Assembly (NCBI RefSeq): GCF_003014695.1
Contig: NZ_PYAS01000013.1
Location: 62,001-126,000, forward strand
Length of the DNA: 64,000 nucleotides
Direction: 5' to 3'
Source: Dyadobacter jiangsuensis
GTDB taxonomy: Bacteria > Bacteroidota > Bacteroidia > Cytophagales > Spirosomataceae
Made by a program: the position numbers and the translations under genes. This document shows positions 50,289 to 60,114 of this stretch, one piece after another. The notes under the pieces were generated by a model that saw only the letters and a program-made list of their open reading frames with translations, searched no databases and was not told where the DNA came from. How positions within the stretch are numbered: the stretch's first letter is position 1; the number at the start of each line of letters is the position of its first letter.

Positions 50289-53200
50289 ATGAGCAAAAGA
50301 TATATTTACACTTTAACCTTTTCGATCGGTCTTTTAGCAGTTTTTGGATTATTCAACGACTCAATAGCACAGCGCTATCCTTCACAGGAGACTTTTGGAA
50401 AGAACCGGGTCCAGTATAAGAAGTTCAACTGGAAGATCTTCCGGACCACCAACTTTGAAATCTATCACTACCAGGGCGGCACGAATCTTGCCAGACTGAC
50501 GGCGCAATATGCAGAAAGTGAATTTGATAAAATCACCGACGTGCTGGGCTGGACGCCTTATAATCGTGTAAAAATATTCTTGTACAACTCACCCGCGGAG
50601 CTCGAACAGAGCAACATGGGGCTTTCGGTGTTGGATAACCTTTCGGACCAGAAACTTAACCTCTCGCAGTCGCGTGTGGAGGTGGCTTATACGGGTGATC
50701 AGATCGGTTTTCGTAAAAAGCTCGTGCGGGATATCAGCCTTCTTTTTGTGTATGATATGCTGTATGGCGGTAATATGAAAGAGGCGCTGCAAAGCTCCTT
50801 GCTGCTTACGCTGCCGGAGTGGTTTATGTCGGGAACGGCAGCTTATATAGCGGAGGGCTGGTCGCCGGAGCTGAACGATTACATGCGCGATTTCTTCAAA
50901 AACCGCAACATCCGTAAGCCTACGCTCATGACGGGCGACGACGCGACGCTGATCGGGCATTCAATCTGGAATTACATTGCCGAGCGTTATGGGAAGGATA
51001 AAATCTCCGACATTCTCAACCTCACCCGCATTATCCGCACCGAGCAAACCAGTATCACCAGTACGCTTGGTGTGCAATCCTACAACAGATTCCTTCGCGA
51101 CTGGCGGGCCTATTACCTGAACCAGACCAAGAATGCCGAGCAATTCTATTCGGATCCTAATCCTACCTGGAAGTACAAGCTCAACGAATTCAATGTGACC
51201 GATGCCAGTGCGGTGATCAAAGTATCGCCGGATAAGAAATTCACGGCGGTAAGCGAGATCAAAAACGGGCGTTACCGGGTGTATTTGTTTGATAGTGAAT
51301 CGGGTTCCAAAAAGGTCGTACGCCAGGGCAAACTGGATATTATCGGTGGACGTATGAAAACGCAGCCGCCGCTTTTGGGATGGTCGAGAAACAATGAGCT
51401 GACAATTCTGGCTAACGAAAACGACAAAAAGAACCTGTACCGCTATGAAAATGTAGGTACTAAAAAGATCAAGATTAAAACAAAACGCAATATCCGCGGA
51501 CTGGATCAGATTGTCGATATGGACGTGTCGCATGACGGTTCGATGCTCGCTGTCAGTGCTGATAAGGCTGGCCAAAACGACATTTTCCTTATCAGCGTAG
51601 CCCGGGCTTCTGCATTGCCGCTCACCAATGACCTTTATGATGACCTTTCCCCACGTTTTATACAGGGCTCTTCCCGCCGGGTGGTTTTCTCTTCCAACCG
51701 GCCAGTAGATTCACTGGGCAGAGGAGATAAAGGAAACTTCAAATCCATTGCGCCTTCCTATACGCTTTTCGAACACGACGGAACGCCGCGCTCAGAAAAC
51801 ATTGTCAAGTTGGTGGAGTCGGAAGGCAAAACCAAGATAACACCGGTGTATGCCGACGAGAACGACGTGGTTTACCTGTCCAATGGAAAGGGCGTCAATA
51901 ATCTTTATAAGTATAACCGCGCATCTCAATCCAGCTCGCAGCTGACCAACTACATTCAAAACATCCGTAATGCTGACGTGAATCTGAAAGCGCCGGGCGG
52001 AGCGCTGGCCTATACCTATTTGAATGACGGCTACTACACCGCTGCGTTTAAAAATGGATTTGATATTAATGCTACGGTTAACCCGCCATCATTGAGCGTT
52101 GCCAGCGCAGGAGCTTCTGCCAACGGCGCTGCAACCAATGCGGTAAAAACAGATTCGGCTGCGAAAGCCGCGCAGGGAGATCAGCCGAAGAAACTGGCCT
52201 TGAAAGACGGCGAGGTGGATACGGATAACTATGAGTTCGATGAAGATGTTTTGAAATCCTTTGAATCGAGAAGAAACCGTGGAAACTTCCCTACAACGCC
52301 TGGCGTAGCCTCGCGCACAAAGGCGGTTCGTGAAAATATCGCGATCAAAGGGCCATACAATTATAAAGGGTTGTTTATTACCAATGATGCAAGTTCTGAC
52401 TGGCGCATTGATCCGATTCGGGGATTTGGCTACGCGCAATCCATTTCGATGAACGACCTGCTCGAAAACCATGTCATCAAGGCCGGGCTTTTCATTTCGT
52501 CCAACTTCCGCAACAGCGATTTGTTTGCCGAATACAACAACAATACCTACCGCATCGATTTCGGCTTGCGAGTGGACAGAAAAACATTGTACAATGACTC
52601 GGAGGGCCTGATTCAGAAATATCGGTTCAACCAACTGATGTTCACGGCGTCTTATCCTTTCTCAACCACGAGCCGTTTCTCGGTATCGCCGATGTTCACG
52701 TCTACGAGAATGATCGACGTGCTGCTGCCTAATCCGGACCTGTCGTCGAATTACGGAGGCGTGCGCAGCGAGTTTGTGTTTGATAACACCCGTGTGAACG
52801 GTATGAATATGATGGAAGGAACGCGTTTCAAGCTGCGTTACGACCTCTACCAGGGTTTGAGCAATGGAAACGAGAGTTTCAATCGCGTGAGCCTCGACTT
52901 CCGGCACTATCAGAAAATCCACCGCGATCTGATCCTGGCAGTGCGTGCGGCGGCTAGCCATTCAGGCGGGCGCGCGCCTAAGCAGAATATCCTGGGCGGC
53001 ATGGAAAACTGGCTAGGCAACCGGAAGGAGAACCGCAGCGGAGATAACCCACTGAATTTCCAGCGCGACAACCGCGACATTTTCTTCGCTGATTTTGCTA
53101 CGAACCTGCGTGGTTTTAAACTTAACAGGCTGTCGGGTACAAGTTATATGTTGCTGAATGCGGAATTGAGAATCCCGCTGGTGAAATACCTCTACCGCGG

Positions 53201-53504
53201 TGCCATCACGTCCAGCTTCCTGCGAAACTTCCAGATTGTTGGTTTCGGTGATATCGGCACGGCATGGACGGGCAAAGGTCCTTTCAGCGAAAACAACAGT
53301 TTGAATACCCAGATCATCGGGGATGCTAACGAGACATTCCGGGCGACGGTTACCAATTATAAGAACCCTTACCTGATGGGCTATGGTGCCGGTGTGAGGA
53401 CGACATTGTTCGGTTTCTATGCCAAATTTGATTACGCCTGGGGAGTTGATAACGGTTACACCAACAAGCCAATTCCTTACGTAACACTGGGTTACGATTT
53501 TTGA
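50289..53504 (+). CDS. Large secreted protein: degenerate peptidase-MA-like region, TolB-like propeller and outer-membrane barrel
   Basis: This 1071-residue protein has a signal peptide (…NDSIAQ). Residues ~40-270 follow the gluzincin peptidase-MA layout, with LTLPEWFMSGTAAYIAEGW, but the place of the HExxH zinc motif reads RDISLLFVYDML, so it should not be a protease. Residues ~290-600 are a TolB/WD40-like propeller (VSPDKKFTAVSEIKNGRYRVYLFD, DMDVSHDGSMLAVSADKAGQNDIFLI). After a linker, residues ~720-1071 form an outer-membrane barrel ending in TLGYDF with an aromatic C-terminus. It lies directly before a PorP/SprF gene. The combination suggests a structural role at the outer membrane. Confidence 0.8.
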   Translation: MSKRYIYTLTFSIGLLAVFGLFNDSIAQRYPSQETFGKNRVQYKKFNWKIFRTTNFEIYHYQGGTNLARLTAQYAESEFDKITDVLGWTPYNRVKIFLYNSPAELEQSNMGLSVLDNLSDQKLNLSQSRVEVAYTGDQIGFRKKLVRDISLLFVYDMLYGGNMKEALQSSLLLTLPEWFMSGTAAYIAEGWSPELNDYMRDFFKNRNIRKPTLMTGDDATLIGHSIWNYIAERYGKDKISDILNLTRIIRTEQTSITSTLGVQSYNRFLRDWRAYYLNQTKNAEQFYSDPNPTWKYKLNEFNVTDASAVIKVSPDKKFTAVSEIKNGRYRVYLFDSESGSKKVVRQGKLDIIGGRMKTQPPLLGWSRNNELTILANENDKKNLYRYENVGTKKIKIKTKRNIRGLDQIVDMDVSHDGSMLAVSADKAGQNDIFLISVARASALPLTNDLYDDLSPRFIQGSSRRVVFSSNRPVDSLGRGDKGNFKSIAPSYTLFEHDGTPRSENIVKLVESEGKTKITPVYADENDVVYLSNGKGVNNLYKYNRASQSSSQLTNYIQNIRNADVNLKAPGGALAYTYLNDGYYTAAFKNGFDINATVNPPSLSVASAGASANGAATNAVKTDSAAKAAQGDQPKKLALKDGEVDTDNYEFDEDVLKSFESRRNRGNFPTTPGVASRTKAVRENIAIKGPYNYKGLFITNDASSDWRIDPIRGFGYAQSISMNDLLENHVIKAGLFISSNFRNSDLFAEYNNNTYRIDFGLRVDRKTLYNDSEGLIQKYRFNQLMFTASYPFSTTSRFSVSPMFTSTRMIDVLLPNPDLSSNYGGVRSEFVFDNTRVNGMNMMEGTRFKLRYDLYQGLSNGNESFNRVSLDFRHYQKIHRDLILAVRAAASHSGGRAPKQNILGGMENWLGNRKENRSGDNPLNFQRDNRDIFFADFATNLRGFKLNRLSGTSYMLLNAELRIPLVKYLYRGAITSSFLRNFQIVGFGDIGTAWTGKGPFSENNSLNTQIIGDANETFRATVTNYKNPYLMGYGAGVRTTLFGFYAKFDYAWGVDNGYTNKPIPYVTLGYDF

Positions 53505-53546
53505 TCTGATTCAGCAGTAAAAAAGTAATATTCAAGAGTTATTAAG

Positions 53547-53578
53547 ATGGCAGGGACTCACTCTCCTGCCATTTTTGT
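53547..53578 (+). terminator. Rho-independent terminator after the propeller-barrel gene
   Basis: An 8-bp stem (ATGGCAGG at 53547-53554 with CCTGCCAT at 53565-53572) is followed by TTTTGTTT. Its position supports the later start at 53602 for the next gene. Confidence 0.8.
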
Positions 53579-53601
53579 TTAAAATAACCCATTTCAGTGC
53601 T

Positions 53602-54531
53602 ATGTTTTTGAAGAACACACATCACTATTCGAAAAGGATTTTTCTGTCGGGAGTATTGTTGGCTGCGAGCTTCGGTGCGGCCAAGGCGCAGCGGGAAGTG
53701 CTGTACGAACAATATGTTCAGAACCCGATGTCGATTAACCCCGGATTTACGGGCGTGCGCGAGGACTTTAATATGACTGCGATTTTTCGCAGGAAATGGT
53801 TCAATATCCCCAATTCTCCTACCAGCCAGACCTTTGCCGCCGACGGTACCATCGCCGACGGCAAGTTCGGGATAGGCTTTCAGGCATTGAACGACCAGAC
53901 CAGCTATTTCACGACTACCGGCTTTGTAGGCTCATTTGCATTTCATCTCGGCTTGTCCGATACGTGGAAGCTGGGCCTCGGCGCCCAGGGGGGAATCAAC
54001 GTCCTGCCGGTTTCGGATGGAATTTCGATCGGCAATAATCGCGCGTTGGGCAGTTTTGGCCTGGGTGCCTGGCTGCGGTCCGAAAAATTGTATTTCGGTG
54101 TTTCGAAGCCGGAAGTGCTTTCGCAAAAGTTCGGCGACCAGGTCGTTGGCAGCTTTTATCGCCGACCGCTCTACATTACCGCCGGCGGAAGTCATGATCT
54201 GAGCGAGGATGTCATGATGCTGCCGCATGTGCTGTTTGTCCAGGAAAAAGATCACAAGCTGAGGGTTGATTTCGGATCACGGTTCTGGTTCAGGGAGAAG
54301 GTAGGGTTGGGCGCGTCATACCGGGTAGGCGGCGGGTACAATTCCTTTTCGGCAAAAGTGGATTATTTACAGTTAACCGCTGAGGCTCAGTTGGGAAGAA
54401 ACGTACGGTTGGGGTATTTTTACAGCACACGGCAGGTGGAACAGATCTACGCATCCTATTCAGGACCGAAAGGGATCCACGAGCTCATGCTGAAATTTAT
54501 TCCGAATCCCAAAGGATTTCAGAAATTCTAA
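53602..54531 (+). CDS. PorP/SprF-family outer-membrane protein (type IX secretion-linked)
   Basis: This 309-residue protein has a signal peptide (…GAAKAQ) followed by YEQYVQNPMSINPGFTGVREDFNM and RRKWFNIPNSPTSQTFAADG, the signature start of PorP/SprF proteins, then alternating barrel strands to the end. PorP/SprF members insert in the outer membrane and help attach or export T9SS cargo such as adhesins. The ATG at 53602 is chosen because the earlier start at 53575 lies in the terminator stem. There are two T9SS cargo genes elsewhere in the window, but no other T9SS core genes. Confidence 0.9.
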   Translation: MFLKNTHHYSKRIFLSGVLLAASFGAAKAQREVLYEQYVQNPMSINPGFTGVREDFNMTAIFRRKWFNIPNSPTSQTFAADGTIADGKFGIGFQALNDQTSYFTTTGFVGSFAFHLGLSDTWKLGLGAQGGINVLPVSDGISIGNNRALGSFGLGAWLRSEKLYFGVSKPEVLSQKFGDQVVGSFYRRPLYITAGGSHDLSEDVMMLPHVLFVQEKDHKLRVDFGSRFWFREKVGLGASYRVGGGYNSFSAKVDYLQLTAEAQLGRNVRLGYFYSTRQVEQIYASYSGPKGIHELMLKFIPNPKGFQKF

Positions 54532-54584
54532 TGTCGATAACCATTCCAAATCGACTTTCGCGTTAAGTTAAAAGGATATTTTTA

Positions 54585-54616
54585 TTCGTAATCTTTACAT
54601 AAGTCTCGTACCTTTG
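54585..54616 (+). promoter_or_regulatory. Bacteroidota-type promoter of sucA
   Basis: TACCTTTG (54609-54616) matches TAnnTTTG exactly. TTCG at 54585-54588, 20 bp upstream, is one base off the -33 TTTG. Transcription would start near 54623, about 22 bp before the ATG. Confidence 0.6.
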
Positions 54617-54644
54617 TGCCGTAAATGAAATACTCACTTTTGTG

Positions 54645-57407
54645 ATGGATAAATACACTTATATAGCAAATTCCGACGCCGCTTATATCGATGAATTGTA
54701 CAATTCCTATAAGCAAGATCCAGCTTCCGTAGACGAAGGCTGGCAGAAGTTTTTTGAAGGTTATGATTTTTACCAAAAATTCCCTGCTACCGGTAACGGA
54801 CATTCCAATGGTGCTGCTAACGGCAAAGAGGCTGCGGTAGTTGGGAAAGTGGATCCTGCACGCATCCGGAAGGAGATGGAAGTGGTGCATTTGATTCGTG
54901 GATACAGGTCCAGGGGACACCTTCTGGCGACTACGAACCCGATCCAGAAAAGGAAAGACCGTCGCCCGCAATTGGACATTGCTGATTTTAATCTTGGCCC
55001 CGAAGACCTCGATACCGTTTTTGAAGCAGGTGTTGAGGTCTTTGATCGTCCGGCCACCTTGCGTGAGATCGTAGATGCTTTGCAAACGATCTATGCAAGA
55101 AATATTGGTTTCGAATATCTCTACATCCGTGACCGCGAGCAGAAGAGCTGGTTGCGCAAAAAAATCGAGAAGGAAGCTCTGACGATGAGTTTCTCGATCG
55201 ATGAGAAAAAACACATTCTTTCAAAACTGAATGAGGCGGTTGTTTTTGAAAACTTCCTGCACACCAAATACCTCGGTCAGAAACGATTCTCGCTGGAAGG
55301 TGGCGAAACGACGATCCCCGCGCTGGACGCGATGATCAACAAAGCCGCTGAAATGGGCGTGGTGGAAGTGATGATCGGTATGGCGCACCGCGGCCGTCTG
55401 AACGTGCTGGCGAACATCATGCAGAAAACTTACGGACAGATCTTCAACGAGTTTGAAGGTAACCTGCCCGACCAGGTTTGGGGCGATGGGGACGTGAAGT
55501 ACCATATGGGTTTCGCGAGCCAGATCACCACCAAGGATGGGAACAATGTACACCTCAAACTCGCACCGAACCCGTCTCACCTGGAAGCGGTGAACCCGGT
55601 AGTGGAAGGTTACATTCGTGCGCGTGCTGACGGCATGTACGACAGCGATTATGATCGCGTGTTGCCGGTATTGATCCATGGTGATGCAGCTGTGGCGGGC
55701 CAGGGTATCGTTTATGAGGTAACTCAGATGTCGGCATTGAATGGTTACTACACCGGTGGTACCATCCATTTTGTGATCAACAACCAGGTTGGTTTCACAA
55801 CCGACTTCGTTGACGCGCGTTCGTCGATTTATTGTACGGATATTGCCAAAATCGTAGATGCACCGGTATTGCACGTCAACGGCGACGATCCGGAGGCAGT
55901 TGTTTACTGTATGCGTCTTGCGGTGGAGTACCGTCAAAAATTCAACAAGGATATTTTCATTGATATGGTTTGCTACCGCCGCCACGGACACAACGAGGCG
56001 GACGAACCTAAATTTACGCAGCCGGTTCTTTATAAATCTATCGAGAACCACCAGAACCCGCGCGAAATCTACCAGAAAACACTGGCTGAGCGCGGCGATG
56101 TGGATGCACAACTGGCGGCCAATATGGACAAGGAGTTCAAGCAATTGCTACAAGAACGCCTTGATATGGTGAAACAGAAAGCATTGCCATACACGATGCC
56201 AAAACTGGAACAGGAATGGCATACCCTGCGTAAATCAAAACCGGAAGATTTTGAGAAATCACCAGAAACGGGTGTACCTCTCGAAGTGCTCGAAAAAATC
56301 GGTAAAGCGCTGATCACCACTCCGGAGAGCTTCAACAGATTGAAACAGATCGATAAGTTGCTCAAAGACCGTGAGCAAATGATCTTCGATAAAAAGGAAG
56401 TGAACTGGGCTACTGCCGAGTTGCTCGCCTACGGTTCGATCCTTACAGAAGGTAATATCGTCCGTTTGAGCGGTCAGGACGTGCAGCGTGGTACATTCTC
56501 GCACCGTCATGCGGTATTGCGTGATGTAGAAACCAACGCTTCATATAACAGCTTACAGCATATTCAGGATGGCCAGGGCCAGTTCATGATCTACAACTCG
56601 CTGCTCTCGGAGTACGGTGTATTAGGTTTTGAATTCGGTTATTCCATGGCGAACCCGAATGCGCTGGTAATCTGGGAAGCACAGTTTGGCGACTTTGCCA
56701 ACGGTACACAGGTAATTATCGATCAGTTTGTAACGTCAAGCGAAACCAAATGGGATCGTTGGACAGGTCTGGTGATGTTGCTGCCGCATGGTTATGAAGG
56801 CCAGGGACCGGAGCACTCCAATGCACGTCCGGAGCGCTATCTGCAACTTTCGGCAAACTATAACATCATCGTGGCGAACGTAACTACGCCGGCTAACTTC
56901 TTCCACTTGCTCCGCAGGCAGTTGAAGTTCCCGTTCCGGAAGCCGTTGATCGTGATGTCGCCGAAATCGATGCTGCGTCACCCGTTGTGCGTTTCGCCGA
57001 TTGATAGCCTCGTTAGTGGTTCGTTCCAGGAAACCATCGGTGATACTTATGCTGATCCGAAGAAAGTGAAGAAAGTGCTGCTTTGTACCGGTAAACTGTA
57101 CTATGAACTGTACGAAAGACAGCAAGCCGACAAACGCGACGACGTGGCAATTATTCGTCTGGAACAAATGCATCCGTTCCCGCAGGCACAAATCGACGCG
57201 CACCTTGCTCAGTACGAAAACGCGAGTGTTTACTGGGTGCAGGAAGAGCCTTTCAACATGGGTGGCTGGACGTTCATGCTTCGCATGTACAAAGGCGTGA
57301 AGCCATTGCAGGTAATTGCGCGCGAACCAAGTGCATCGCCTTCGACAGGTTTCTCTAAAATCCATACGAAGGAGCAGGCGGAGATCATCAACAGAGCTTT
57401 TGAATGA
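54645..57407 (+). CDS. sucA: 2-oxoglutarate dehydrogenase E1 component
   Basis: This 920-residue thiamine diphosphate enzyme is the E1 component of the 2-oxoglutarate dehydrogenase complex of the TCA cycle. It shows YIDELYNSYKQDPASVDEGWQKFFEGY at the start, GMAHRGRLNVLANIM, the ThDP-binding GDAAVAGQGIVYE and INNQVGFTTD, and LSGQDVQRGTFSHRHAVL in the second half, ending GWTFMLRM and PSASPSTGFSKIHTKEQ. GTG at 54642 directly precedes the ATG at 54645; the ATG is preferred. The gene for E2 follows after 47 bp. Confidence 0.97.
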   Translation: MDKYTYIANSDAAYIDELYNSYKQDPASVDEGWQKFFEGYDFYQKFPATGNGHSNGAANGKEAAVVGKVDPARIRKEMEVVHLIRGYRSRGHLLATTNPIQKRKDRRPQLDIADFNLGPEDLDTVFEAGVEVFDRPATLREIVDALQTIYARNIGFEYLYIRDREQKSWLRKKIEKEALTMSFSIDEKKHILSKLNEAVVFENFLHTKYLGQKRFSLEGGETTIPALDAMINKAAEMGVVEVMIGMAHRGRLNVLANIMQKTYGQIFNEFEGNLPDQVWGDGDVKYHMGFASQITTKDGNNVHLKLAPNPSHLEAVNPVVEGYIRARADGMYDSDYDRVLPVLIHGDAAVAGQGIVYEVTQMSALNGYYTGGTIHFVINNQVGFTTDFVDARSSIYCTDIAKIVDAPVLHVNGDDPEAVVYCMRLAVEYRQKFNKDIFIDMVCYRRHGHNEADEPKFTQPVLYKSIENHQNPREIYQKTLAERGDVDAQLAANMDKEFKQLLQERLDMVKQKALPYTMPKLEQEWHTLRKSKPEDFEKSPETGVPLEVLEKIGKALITTPESFNRLKQIDKLLKDREQMIFDKKEVNWATAELLAYGSILTEGNIVRLSGQDVQRGTFSHRHAVLRDVETNASYNSLQHIQDGQGQFMIYNSLLSEYGVLGFEFGYSMANPNALVIWEAQFGDFANGTQVIIDQFVTSSETKWDRWTGLVMLLPHGYEGQGPEHSNARPERYLQLSANYNIIVANVTTPANFFHLLRRQLKFPFRKPLIVMSPKSMLRHPLCVSPIDSLVSGSFQETIGDTYADPKKVKKVLLCTGKLYYELYERQQADKRDDVAIIRLEQMHPFPQAQIDAHLAQYENASVYWVQEEPFNMGGWTFMLRMYKGVKPLQVIAREPSASPSTGFSKIHTKEQAEIINRAFE

Positions 57408-57454
57408 TATTCCTATAATTTTTGACTTAATTCGATAACAAGATTGCACATAAA

Positions 57455-59032
57455 ATGGCTGAAATTGAAATAAAAGTACCGCCCGTTGGCGAGTCGATTA
57501 CTGAGGTTACGATAGGAAACTGGTTCAAAAATGATGGCGATTTTGTGAAGATGGACGAGGTGATCTGCGGACTGGATTCGGATAAAGCAACGTTTGAACT
57601 GACCGCGGAAGCAGAAGGTATATTGCATATTAAAGCGCAGGAAGGCGATACACTCAATATCGGCGACCTGATCGCGACTATCGAGGCAGCGAACGGTGCT
57701 GCTCCGAAAGAAACCGCTCCAAAAGCGGAGGCTGCGCCAGCGGCTCCGGCTCCGGTCGCGGCTGAACCTGCACCAGCTCCGGCAGCAGCTCCGGTATCTA
57801 CTGCGGCGGCGACAGGTCAGGTTTATGAAATGAAAGTTCCTGCGGTAGGAGAGTCTATCAGCGAGGTAACCATCGCTTCTTGGAGTAAAAAAGATGGTGA
57901 CTACGTGGCTGTGGACGAAATCCTGTGCGAGCTGGAATCGGATAAAGCAACATTTGAATTACCTGCCGAGGCGGCTGGTATCCTTACCATCGTAGGAAAA
58001 GAAGGCGATACGCTGTCGATTGGCGCAGTTATCTGTACCATCGCGGCAACGGCCGGCGCTCCTGCGGCCACCCCTGCACAAGCAAGCGCTCCTGCTGCTT
58101 CTGCACCTGCTTCTGCTGACAAAGCATATAGCGAAAAACATGCTTCGCCCGTGGCTGCCAAAATCCTGGCGGAGAAAGGAATCGACCCGAAAGACGTGAA
58201 CGGTTCGGGTTCAGGAGGCAAAATCATGAAAGACGATGCATTGAAAGCTGAGAAAGCGGCACCGGCAGCAGCTCCTGCTGCGGCTAAGCCTGCTGCTCCG
58301 GCTCCTGCGGCCGCACCTGCTGTGTCTGGCGCGCGCGCTTCACGTCGCGAGAAAATGTCGTCGTTGCGTAAAACCATCGCACGCCGTTTGGTAGCGGTTA
58401 AAAATGAAACGGCTATGCTGACCACTTTCAATGAAGTGGATATGAAGCCGGTGATGGATCTGCGCTCTAAGTTCAAGGATAAATTCAAAGAGAAACACGA
58501 AGTAGGTCTCGGCTTTATGTCGTTCTTCGTGAAAGCGGTAACCGTTGCATTGAAGGACTTCCCGGTTATCAATGCACAAATTGACGGCGAGGAGTTGGTT
58601 TACAACGATTTTGCTGATATCTCGGTGGCTGTTTCAACGCCTCGCGGATTGGTAGTACCGGTTATCCGCAATGCTGAAACACTTTCGTTTGCGGCTATTG
58701 AGAAGGAAATCGTTCGTTTGGCGGTTCGTGCACGTGACGGTAAACTGGGCCTTGATGAAATGTCGGGCGGTACCTTCACCATCACTAACGGGGGGACGTT
58801 CGGATCGATGCTTTCGACGCCGATCATCAATGCGCCACAGTCTGCGATTCTCGGTATGCACAATATCGTTGAGCGCCCGGTGGTGGTAGATGGTCAGATC
58901 GTCGTTCGCCCGATCATGTATGTAGCGTTGTCGTACGATCACCGCACGATAGACGGTAAGGATTCGGTGAGCTTCCTGGTTCGTGTGAAGCAGTTGCTCG
59001 AAGATCCGATGCGTCTGTTACTGGATATGTAA
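57455..59032 (+). CDS. sucB: Dihydrolipoyllysine succinyltransferase (E2) with two lipoyl domains
   Basis: This 525-residue protein is the E2 core of the 2-oxoglutarate dehydrogenase complex. Two lipoyl domains are present, at ~1-77 and ~125-200, each with the lipoylated Lys in SDKATFEL. They are joined by Ala/Pro-rich linkers to an E1/E3-binding domain (ASPVAAKILAEKGIDPKDVNGSGSGGKIMKDD) and the catalytic domain with the active-site YDHRTIDGKDSVSFL. Most SucB proteins have one lipoyl domain; two copies are common in Bacteroidota. The linkers give unusually repetitive GC-rich DNA. Confidence 0.95.
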   Translation: MAEIEIKVPPVGESITEVTIGNWFKNDGDFVKMDEVICGLDSDKATFELTAEAEGILHIKAQEGDTLNIGDLIATIEAANGAAPKETAPKAEAAPAAPAPVAAEPAPAPAAAPVSTAAATGQVYEMKVPAVGESISEVTIASWSKKDGDYVAVDEILCELESDKATFELPAEAAGILTIVGKEGDTLSIGAVICTIAATAGAPAATPAQASAPAASAPASADKAYSEKHASPVAAKILAEKGIDPKDVNGSGSGGKIMKDDALKAEKAAPAAAPAAAKPAAPAPAAAPAVSGARASRREKMSSLRKTIARRLVAVKNETAMLTTFNEVDMKPVMDLRSKFKDKFKEKHEVGLGFMSFFVKAVTVALKDFPVINAQIDGEELVYNDFADISVAVSTPRGLVVPVIRNAETLSFAAIEKEIVRLAVRARDGKLGLDEMSGGTFTITNGGTFGSMLSTPIINAPQSAILGMHNIVERPVVVDGQIVVRPIMYVALSYDHRTIDGKDSVSFLVRVKQLLEDPMRLLLDM

Positions 59033-59054
59033 TATTATCATTTCGGAAAAATAG

Positions 59055-59094
59055 ATAACAGAGCAGGCCCGGATTTCCGGGCTTGTTCTGTTAT
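59055..59094. terminator. Long hairpin between convergent sucB and mazG-like genes
   Basis: An 18-bp stem with two wobble positions (59055-59072 with 59077-59094) and a 4-nt loop occupies most of the 65-bp gap. On the minus strand it is followed by a T-rich stretch; on the plus strand no T-run follows. It probably ends both transcripts. Confidence 0.65.
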
Positions 59095-59097
59095 AGG

Positions 59098-59424
59098 CTA
59101 TTGCAGTTTTGAATTCTGCTTGTGACGGTCCTTATCGCGGTCTGTTTTCTTGGCCAGGTTCTTTTCAAATGCCTCGGTAAGATTAATACCCGTCTGGTTG
59201 GCAAGGCACATAAGCACCCAGAGCACATCGGCCATTTCGTCGCCGAGATCTTTTCCCAAGTCCGATTTCTTGAACGATTGATCCCCGTACGTACGCGCCA
59301 TAATGCGGGCGAGCTCGCCTACTTCCTCGGTCAGGATTGCCATGTTGGTCAGTTCTGAAAAATACCTTACCCCGTAGGTTTTGATCCATTGATCGACTTG
59401 TTCCTGTGCTTCCTGGATGGTCAT
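59098..59424 (-). CDS. MazG-like nucleotide pyrophosphohydrolase
   Basis: This 108-residue protein is a single MazG-like domain, a helical enzyme that hydrolyses nucleoside triphosphates to monophosphates. The metal-binding residues are in ILTEEVGELARIM (Glu-Glu-x-x-Glu) and LGDEMADVLWVLMCLAN (Glu and Asp). It is the short iMazG-like type, half the size of E. coli MazG. It lies 51 bp after dtd on the same strand; both are quality-control enzymes, so a house-cleaning operon is likely. Confidence 0.93.
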   Translation of the reverse strand: MTIQEAQEQVDQWIKTYGVRYFSELTNMAILTEEVGELARIMARTYGDQSFKKSDLGKDLGDEMADVLWVLMCLANQTGINLTEAFEKNLAKKTDRDKDRHKQNSKLQ

Positions 59425-59475
59425 GTTTAATTTTGAATGAGTGAATGAGCAAATAGAGCCTTTGGGAGGCTGGTT

Positions 59476-59928
59476 TCAGATTCTGTTTTTTGAATCGATT
59501 ACGATTGTTACGGGGCCGTCGTTGAGCAAGGATACCTTCATATCTGCGCCAAATTCGCCCGTCTGAATGGGCTTCCCCAATTCCGTACCCAGGAATTCAA
59601 TCATTTTTTCATACATCGGGATCGCGATATTGGGCTTTGCTGCTTCAATGAACGATGGCCGGTTGCCTTTCTTCGTGCTGGCGTGCAGGGTAAACTGGCT
59701 GATCAGCAGAATATCTCCATTTACTGTTTTTAAATCCAGGTTCATTTTGCCCTCCTCATCATTGAATACCCGCAGTCCGACGATCTTCTTCCCCAGCCAT
59801 TCGATATCTTCTGGCAGATCGGCATGGGTGATGCCGAGGAGCACCATAAAACCCGTTTTGATTTCGCCTTTTACTTCTCCTTCAATGGTCACGGAAGCAT
59901 TGCTTACGCGCTGGATTACTGCAATCAT
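59476..59928 (-). CDS. dtd: D-aminoacyl-tRNA deacylase
   Basis: This 150-residue enzyme removes D-amino acids (and glycine wrongly loaded on tRNA-Ala) from tRNA. It starts MIAVIQRVSNASV, has the DLPEDIEWLGKKIVGLRVFND segment, the SQFTL motif that binds the adenosine, and the cross-subunit N-DGPVT motif, here NDGPVTI, near the C-terminus. All invariant motifs are present and the length is normal. Confidence 0.97.
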   Translation of the reverse strand: MIAVIQRVSNASVTIEGEVKGEIKTGFMVLLGITHADLPEDIEWLGKKIVGLRVFNDEEGKMNLDLKTVNGDILLISQFTLHASTKKGNRPSFIEAAKPNIAIPMYEKMIEFLGTELGKPIQTGEFGADMKVSLLNDGPVTIVIDSKNRI

Positions 59929-60114
59929 ATGTTAATGTATGTTTCTTCGAAATGGGGGTAAAAGTACGGGAGAATCTCGGAAAATGGATTGGAACGCGTG
60001 GTAAATACCGATGGTTCAATGGATATGGCCGGTGGTGTTTTCGGTTGGGTAAATCAAGACGAAAAGGACTTCGCATATTAGAGTATACATATAACTGCAC
60101 ACATTTCTATCTAA

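Noticed and set aside
55221..56144. A 307-codon minus-strand frame across sucA.
   Set aside because: It is fully antisense to a strongly conserved enzyme gene; the codon pattern explains it as a shadow frame.
57700..58330. Ala/Pro-rich repetitive DNA in sucB as a possible recent repeat insertion.
   Set aside because: It is explained by the normal flexible linkers between the two lipoyl domains, the binding domain and the catalytic domain.
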